From Sphagnum compactum (lineage: Eukaryota; Bryophyta; Sphagnopsida; Sphagnales), in assembly GCA_965153455.1 (NCBI GenBank), contig OZ234501.1, positions 12,834,001 to 12,898,000 of the forward strand: a DNA stretch of 64,000 nt. Direction: 5' to 3'. Shown one piece after another: positions 58,611-64,000 of this stretch. The notes beneath the pieces were generated by a model, which searched no databases, had not been told where the DNA came from, and saw only the letters and a list, made by a program, of their open reading frames with translations. The translations under genes and the position numbers were made by a program. Positions within the stretch are counted from its first letter, which is position 1. Each line of letters begins with the position of its first letter.

Positions 58611-60170
58611 AAAAGGCAAAATGAAATTGTGGAGAGATTGCAAAAGAAATCCCTTCGAGTGAAAAAAGGCAAACTCCAGCGACTTCAAATGTATAGTCCT
58701 TTACATGAAAAATTAGGACATTGATGTAAGTGTTTGATGAGTACATATGAGCAACAAAATCTTTAAATATAATAGTGAAAACAACTTATTCACCATCCAA
58801 ATCTAGTGTCATGTGTTTTTGAACTAATGAATTTTCATCATGGTCAATTACTAGAATGAACTTTCAATGTGTTCTTTGAGTCCAACAAGTCCTTCTTAAA
58901 ACTCCTTGTAGACATCTATGGAAAGCTTTAACCTAAAGATATGCCTTCCAAGACTTTAACATGCTTTTACATTGTTCCTTAAACACATGAATAATAAAAT
59001 TTATGAGTGGACAAAATTAAATTAATGCAAGAAAAGTGGCAATTACATGGCACCCAAAAGATTGACCATTGTGGAAGCATTCATATTCACAATGATGGAT
59101 TTTGGACAAGAGTAAGCTTGATCAATGATAGGGCTATCACAACGTGAAGTTTTTATTTAGGGGTGCTTAAAATGGGATTTCCTCATTGAATACATGGTCA
59201 TCCAATTGTACAAGATGTCTCCATCCTTGACACGTATACCTCCTTTCAACATCTGAAAAGACATTGAAACAAACCCAAACCCACCATCCTTTCACCTTGT
59301 TCATGAACGTCTTCAAACACATGGAAGGATTAGAGTGGAAAAGAAAAAAAGTCTTGGCTTAAGAAATGGAAGGAAACATGATGCCTACCTTTTTAGTAGG
59401 ACCTTCATTGTTGTGGAGTGGGAACCTATTGATCACTGGCCATTTTGCTTTGATGTGAAGGTGATAATCCTCAAAATAGGCTCGAATCTCCTTAATAACC
59501 CGCATGTATTTGTCATGAAAGAGGAGAATTGAACCACTTTATTGCAAATACTTGTCTACAAAAAGTAGAAAACTAAATCCACATAATTTTCAAGTATCCA
59601 ATTCTAAGGAAGGGTATGTGAAGTTAGATCTACATTTGAATCCAAATTGTAGATAAAGGGTATAGGGATCCCAAAGGGGATATCTCCAATTACAAGTCAA
59701 CAATTTGGCTCTTTAAAACCTAGAGACAGACAACAATGTATCTTTTTTTTGCAAAGGTGAAATGGAACCCAATAAGCAAAAGGCATTAAAAAAAAAACTT
59801 ATTTGAAAAATACTTTGATTGCCTTGTATGACACAAGTCGTTGTCCAACAACAAGCAAAAGCTAAAAGAGATTCATGACTTTTATATGCATGTTCAAGAA
59901 CCTATTTTGAATGGAAAGGTCTAGATCATGGAAACTAGGGAAAACAAGAATGGTATCGAAATGGCAATGTATCAATCCATCATATTCAATAGTGCATTAT
60001 GTCATCATGGATCATGTTATGTTATCATCATAAATCTCATGGTACATATGTATTGTGTACGCAAGGGTGGGATTTTTTTGAAATAACCCCATGGTTAAAA
60101 GGATACCATGTTTCTAGTTGTTTCTAGTTCTATGTTTCTATACAATAATCATTAATGCATTAAAAATTAT
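58611..60170. other. Gene-free AT-rich interval
   Basis: No gene or RNA is recognised. Scattered plus-strand fragments near 58,850-59,550 could be very old retrotransposon remains, given the Copia pol relic further right, but no domain motif is clear enough to call. Confidence 0.4.
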
Positions 60171-60189
60171 AAATACACTAAAATTTCAA

Positions 60190-60970
60190 AATACATGGAC
60201 AAGAGACTATCACATTTCCAAGGTTATGGGTAATTGTTAATTTAGTAAAAAATCACCAATCTACTATTGACACATGATGTGAACAATACATTTAGTGTAT
60301 CGTTAATATTTCACACTTGAGAAATAAATGGCTACATATGAAAACTTGACACATGATATACATTTACCACCAATTACAATTAACTATTATTTACCACATG
60401 TTTTTGATACATTAAGGATTTTTTAACATGTCTAAACATAGAAAAAGTGGGAAATTTTTCAAAATAAATGGATAAAAGGTTTTCATGTTTCCAAGTTTAT
60501 GGGTTAAAAATAAAAATTGTTAATTTAATCAACATGCACCATTACACTATCTATATGAAGTGTGAGCAATACATTGAATGTATTGTTGGTATTTCACACT
60601 TGAGAAAGAAATGGTTACATATGAAAAATTGAGACATGGTAAACATTTCTTGCCATTTAAAAATATAACCAATTATTATTTGTCATGTGTTCTTTGTACA
60701 CCAAGGATTTTTTCAACATGTTTAGACATAGGAAGGGTAGGAAAGTTTTCCAAATGTGACTGCAAGAAGTTGTCACATTTCGAAGTTTATGGGCAAGGTA
60801 AAATAATTGTCAATTAATTGATTATTGAAATAACACCAATATGCTACTAACACGTGGTGTGAGAAATAAATTGACTGTGTCACAAGTAATTCACACTTGA
60901 AAAATAAATGGCTACATATAAAAGCTGACACTTATTATACATTTCCCACCACTTTTCAACTTTAATCAAT
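60190..60970. repeat. ~290-bp tandem repeat, about 2.7 copies
   Basis: The marker TTCACACTTGAGAAATAAAT and variants begins at 60310, 60593 and 60890. Each unit also has a CACATTTCCAAGGTTATGGG-type start, ATGGCTACATATGAAAA and a run ending ATACATTTACCACC. Copies are about 75-80 percent alike by eye. It could be a diverged satellite or a stack of LTR-like fragments. Confidence 0.7.
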
Positions 60971-61269
60971 TGATATTTTCATTTTTAGTCTATTTTAAAT
61001 ATTTGTTGAACTTTCGACAAGAATTATTTTGCAAATGAGGGTGTTTGGTCACATTTTTCAAGCTTTTGCAAATCGAAGTTACATGAACTTTTTCTTCACA
61101 TGTTTTATTGGTGTTATTCCAAGGGTATTGTAATGTTTAACTTAAGCTCATCATTGTTGGTTGATGGCTACAAAAAACCCATCCAAATTTGTCATGATTA
61201 TGAAGAGAAATTCAAATTGATGGACTTTATAAACTAGAGACTTAATACAAAATGTCAACACTAAATTAT

Positions 61270-63125
61270 TGTTGACAAAAATAATGTCAAAAGTCAAGTT
61301 GTGGCATAAGCAATTAGGCACATAACTTACTAGGGACTACATGTGATTTTAAATCATGGATACCTTTCAAGGATGCCATACATTCCATTGACAATTAACT
61401 TTTGTGATGAATGTGTGATGGGGAAAACTTATCATGATTCCATACCACAAGTTGGCATTCACCAAGCAATTCAAAAAAAAAGTTGTTACATTCTAATTTG
61501 TGTGGACCATTTACACACCCCTCACTTGGTGGTTCTAAATATTTTCTCATTTTCATAAATAATTTTTAAAAAAAAACTTGGATATGTTTCTTGAAAATCA
61601 AAGGAGGAGCTTTTGATAAATTCAAAAATTTCAAGTAATAGATTGAAAATGAAATGTGATACGAAAATCAAGGTTTTCAAGATAATTATGGAGGAGAATA
61701 TTTGTTAGATGAGTTCAAAGTCTTTTTGAACATGACATTGGAAAGTAGTTTATAATAATAGGCACACCACACCAAATGGTGTAGATGTGAAAATGCATAG
61801 GATTTAAATGTGCAAGGACTATGGTTCACTATGAAAAATTGTGTCCTTTGCAACTTGTCCTATGCACCTAAAAAGTGTCTTTTGTAATTAGTTCACGACT
61901 AAAATTAATTGCAAAGGACATTTTTTAGTTGCATAGGACAAGTTGCAACTGACATGGTTTTTCATAGTAATTGCACAAAGTGAATTACCAACTTATTTGT
62001 GGATGGAGGTGGTCAATGCAACAATGTACTTGACTAACAAAAGCCCATTGAGAACTAATGGAAGATTCTCATTAAAACAAAAATACAAAGGAGCCCTTTG
62101 AAGCTCTAGGACATCTCAAGGTCTTTGGGTGCATGACATATGTTTACATTCCAAAGAGTAAGTGCGGCAAGTTGGAGTCAATTCTTACAAAATAAATTAT
62201 AGGATATGATGATGCTTCAAAAGTGTATGGGTCTTACAGTCCTCAAACAAGGAAGTAATTGTAACTAAACATATTATTTTTATGCAAAGATAATGGGAAT
62301 CATAAGTCTAAAACAAAGGCAAGCAATGGAAACAATAAGTGGAATTTCATTAACTTTGGAATCACATGATGAAGGTGAAATTGTACAAGTTTAACAACAT
62401 GGAAAGGAGATTGGTGGAGAGCTAGACATACCTTACAATGACAAACAAATTTGTGTAGAAGGAATGTCAGAAGAAGAATATGGATCAACTCCACCTTTCA
62501 AAACTTACCAATGATGGATACCAAAACTAATGAAATGAATAAGGGGACCTCCAATGCACATGAAGGATTAAATTTGTTCCATTGAACTAATCATTGAACT
62601 ATAGCCCACAACATACAAGGAAGTAGCTACTTCCACCCAAGTTGGCAACAAGCCATGAAACAAGAGTGTTGAGTCCATAATGAAGAATAAGATGTGGTAG
62701 CTTGTGGAGTTGCTAGAAGGGAAAAGACCCACTACTAATAAATGTGTATACAAAACCAAAGTAACTATAAATGGAATATTGGAAAAGCTAAAGGCCAGAT
62801 TTATTGCAAGAGGTTTTGAACAATAAAAGGGTGTAGATTTTGAAGAGACATTTGCACCAACTATAAAGTGGGAAATGGCAAAAATAGCTATGGGACTTGC
62901 ATCACAATATGGATGGCAAATGGAACATCTAGATGTAAAGGCAATTGTTGTCTTTTGTGACAATCAAACAAGTTGGTAAAAGATCCAGTTTTGTAGGTAA
63001 GAACTAAGGACATTAAATTACAACATTGTTGCGATTGAAAACCGAATGAAGTAGGAGACATGGAAGTAGCATATGTTCCAATGGTAGAATAATACAGTGA
63101 CATTTTCACAAAATTTTCACAAAAC
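61270..63125 (+). pseudogene. Heavily decayed Copia pol
   Basis: In order along the plus strand: a pre-integrase zinc-domain echo (61340-61480, NFCDECVMGK), integrase fragments near 61,690 (GGEYLLDEFK) and 62,000-62,230 (MYLTNKSPLRTN, LKVFGCMTYVYIPKSK), reverse-transcriptase start at 62,690-62,950 (ARFIARGFEQ, KGVDFEETFAP, MEHLDVKA) and an RNase H tail near 62,960-63,120 (CDNQTSW). Stops and frameshifts are frequent, and most of reverse transcriptase between 62,950 and 62,960 is deleted. The order and strand show one element. It is not the same copy as either Copia at 20-26 kb. Confidence 0.82.
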
Positions 63126-63479
63126 CATTAAGGAGAATTCAATTTGAATTCTTGAAAACAAGTTGGAGTGCATAGCTTGGCAAATGTTCACTCAACCCAA
63201 TATAAACCATTTTTTGAAGTAAAGTTGAGAGATCCTTAATTGTTTAGAAATCCAAGCTTTACAAGAGGATCCCATCTAGTCTAAGGAAAAATGGTTTAGA
63301 AACACATTAAGGTGTTAAGTAGGGTGTAAAAATGGATTAGTTTAGCACATCTTACTCTTGTCGACCTTTTTATCACTAACTTTCTTACATGACTGCCATT
63401 GATCTTTCGAGACATACGTCTGACCTACAATTCAAAATGACATGACCTTCTACAACTTAGGAAGACATTTACTTGTATC

Positions 63480-63650
63480 AATTATGTTTGTTGGAGAGTA
63501 GCTCCTTAGGGGTCAATTATTTTTAGGACCCACAGAATGTATATATAGTTTCATCTTCTATGTTGTTCTTCACACCAATTCTTCGTGTAATGAGAAGGCA
63601 ATTTAATAGAGTCCTGATTTTTTTAACAAAATTTTCTTGCTTACAGGTGG
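63480..63650 (+). repeat. Possible LTR remnant downstream of the decayed Copia
   Basis: A segment starting TGTTTGTTGGAGAGTAGCTC holds TATATATA (63540-63547) and lies where a 3' LTR of the decayed element would be expected. No matching 5' LTR was found, so this is tentative. Confidence 0.3.
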
Positions 63651-64000
63651 GGCTTGAGAAATAATAAGTAATGGGTGGGCCATCTTGGAATTGAGAAATA
63701 CTATTGAAGGCCCAAATACCAAGCATGGGTGGAGCTGCTCTTACTATGTGTAAAAATAGCATGATGGAAGCAACTGAAAAGTCCATTTTTGCACTGAATG
63801 AGCAGATGAACTCCTTCTCATGCAGGGAAGGAGTCGGGACTGCAAGTGCCCCAGCCAAATAGGTCAGCCTTGATGTGCACTCTTTTAATCATGAGCTAGT
63901 GTTAAAACTGCAAGAACCTTTTCATTTTTGATGAGAAAGATGGGGTCCTCACAAGAACCAAGGCAATCAGCTGAGGGTTATTTAGGCTCAAATGTTCGAT
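63651..64000. other. Right end of window, unassigned
   Basis: A plus-strand open stretch of about 55 codons ends at a TAG near 63,858 (ALTMCKNSMMEATEKS, FALNEQMNSFSC). It is preceded by a plausible acceptor (CTTGCTTACAG at about 63,637-63,647) but the frame is closed between. It resembles no family I know. Confidence 0.25.

Noticed and set aside
1-64000. CRISPR arrays, bacterial operons or ribosome-binding sites
   Set aside because: The window is clearly eukaryotic nuclear DNA with spliced genes; no direct-repeat/spacer structure is present.

Overview
This is a nuclear genome segment of a land plant. Every gene is split by GT-AG introns. The conserved genes match plant families (FKBP20-1, plant-type KxDL protein, NTH1, RPN5), and the intergenic DNA is AT-rich and full of decayed transposons. 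Two genes encode axonemal coiled-coil proteins (CCDC146/MBO2 and CCDC39/FAP59). A plant that keeps these makes flagellated sperm, so a bryophyte, lycophyte, fern, cycad or Ginkgo is likely and a flowering plant or conifer is not. The species cannot be fixed from the sequence alone.

Layout, left to right: a decayed hAT-like transposase on the minus strand (0.3-1.35 kb); FKBP20-1 (+, 4.26-6.49 kb, with a GA-rich leader and a leader intron); a long AT-rich gap with degenerate tandem repeats (6.5-12.8 kb); KXD1 (+, 13.04-14.33 kb); a 123-bp minisatellite; NTH1 (-, 15.74-18.92 kb); a Copia LTR retrotransposon (+, 20,303-25,175) nested inside an older minus-strand Copia gag (pieces at 20.2-20.3 and 25.2-26.46 kb); CCDC146 (-, 27.48-37.19 kb); RPN5 (+, 38.74-44.58 kb); CCDC39 (-, 45.07-57.22 kb); then AT-rich DNA with a roughly 290-bp tandem repeat and a heavily decayed plus-strand Copia pol (61.3-63.1 kb).

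I rebuilt exon chains by splice sites, reading phase and family similarity recalled from memory. All five smaller-to-medium models close without phase conflicts: FKBP20-1, 191 aa in 5 exons; KXD1, 140 aa in 3; NTH1, 387 or 395 aa in 10; RPN5, 478 aa in 11; CCDC146, about 933 aa in 21. CCDC39 gives about 1292 aa in 16 exons.

The genes do not form one pathway. FKBP20-1 is a prolyl isomerase, KXD1 an organelle-transport or BORC-like subunit, NTH1 a base-excision DNA glycosylase, RPN5 a proteasome lid subunit. The two ciliary genes flank RPN5, one head-to-head and the other tail-to-tail. Points of most interest: a roughly 390-residue repeat-bearing N-terminal extension on CCDC39; a Copia element whose primer site matches the anticodon arm of initiator tRNA-Met (half-tRNA priming) and whose LTR carries a perfect heat-shock element; a tRNA-derived SINE-like pair; and an uncharacterised intronic repeat family.
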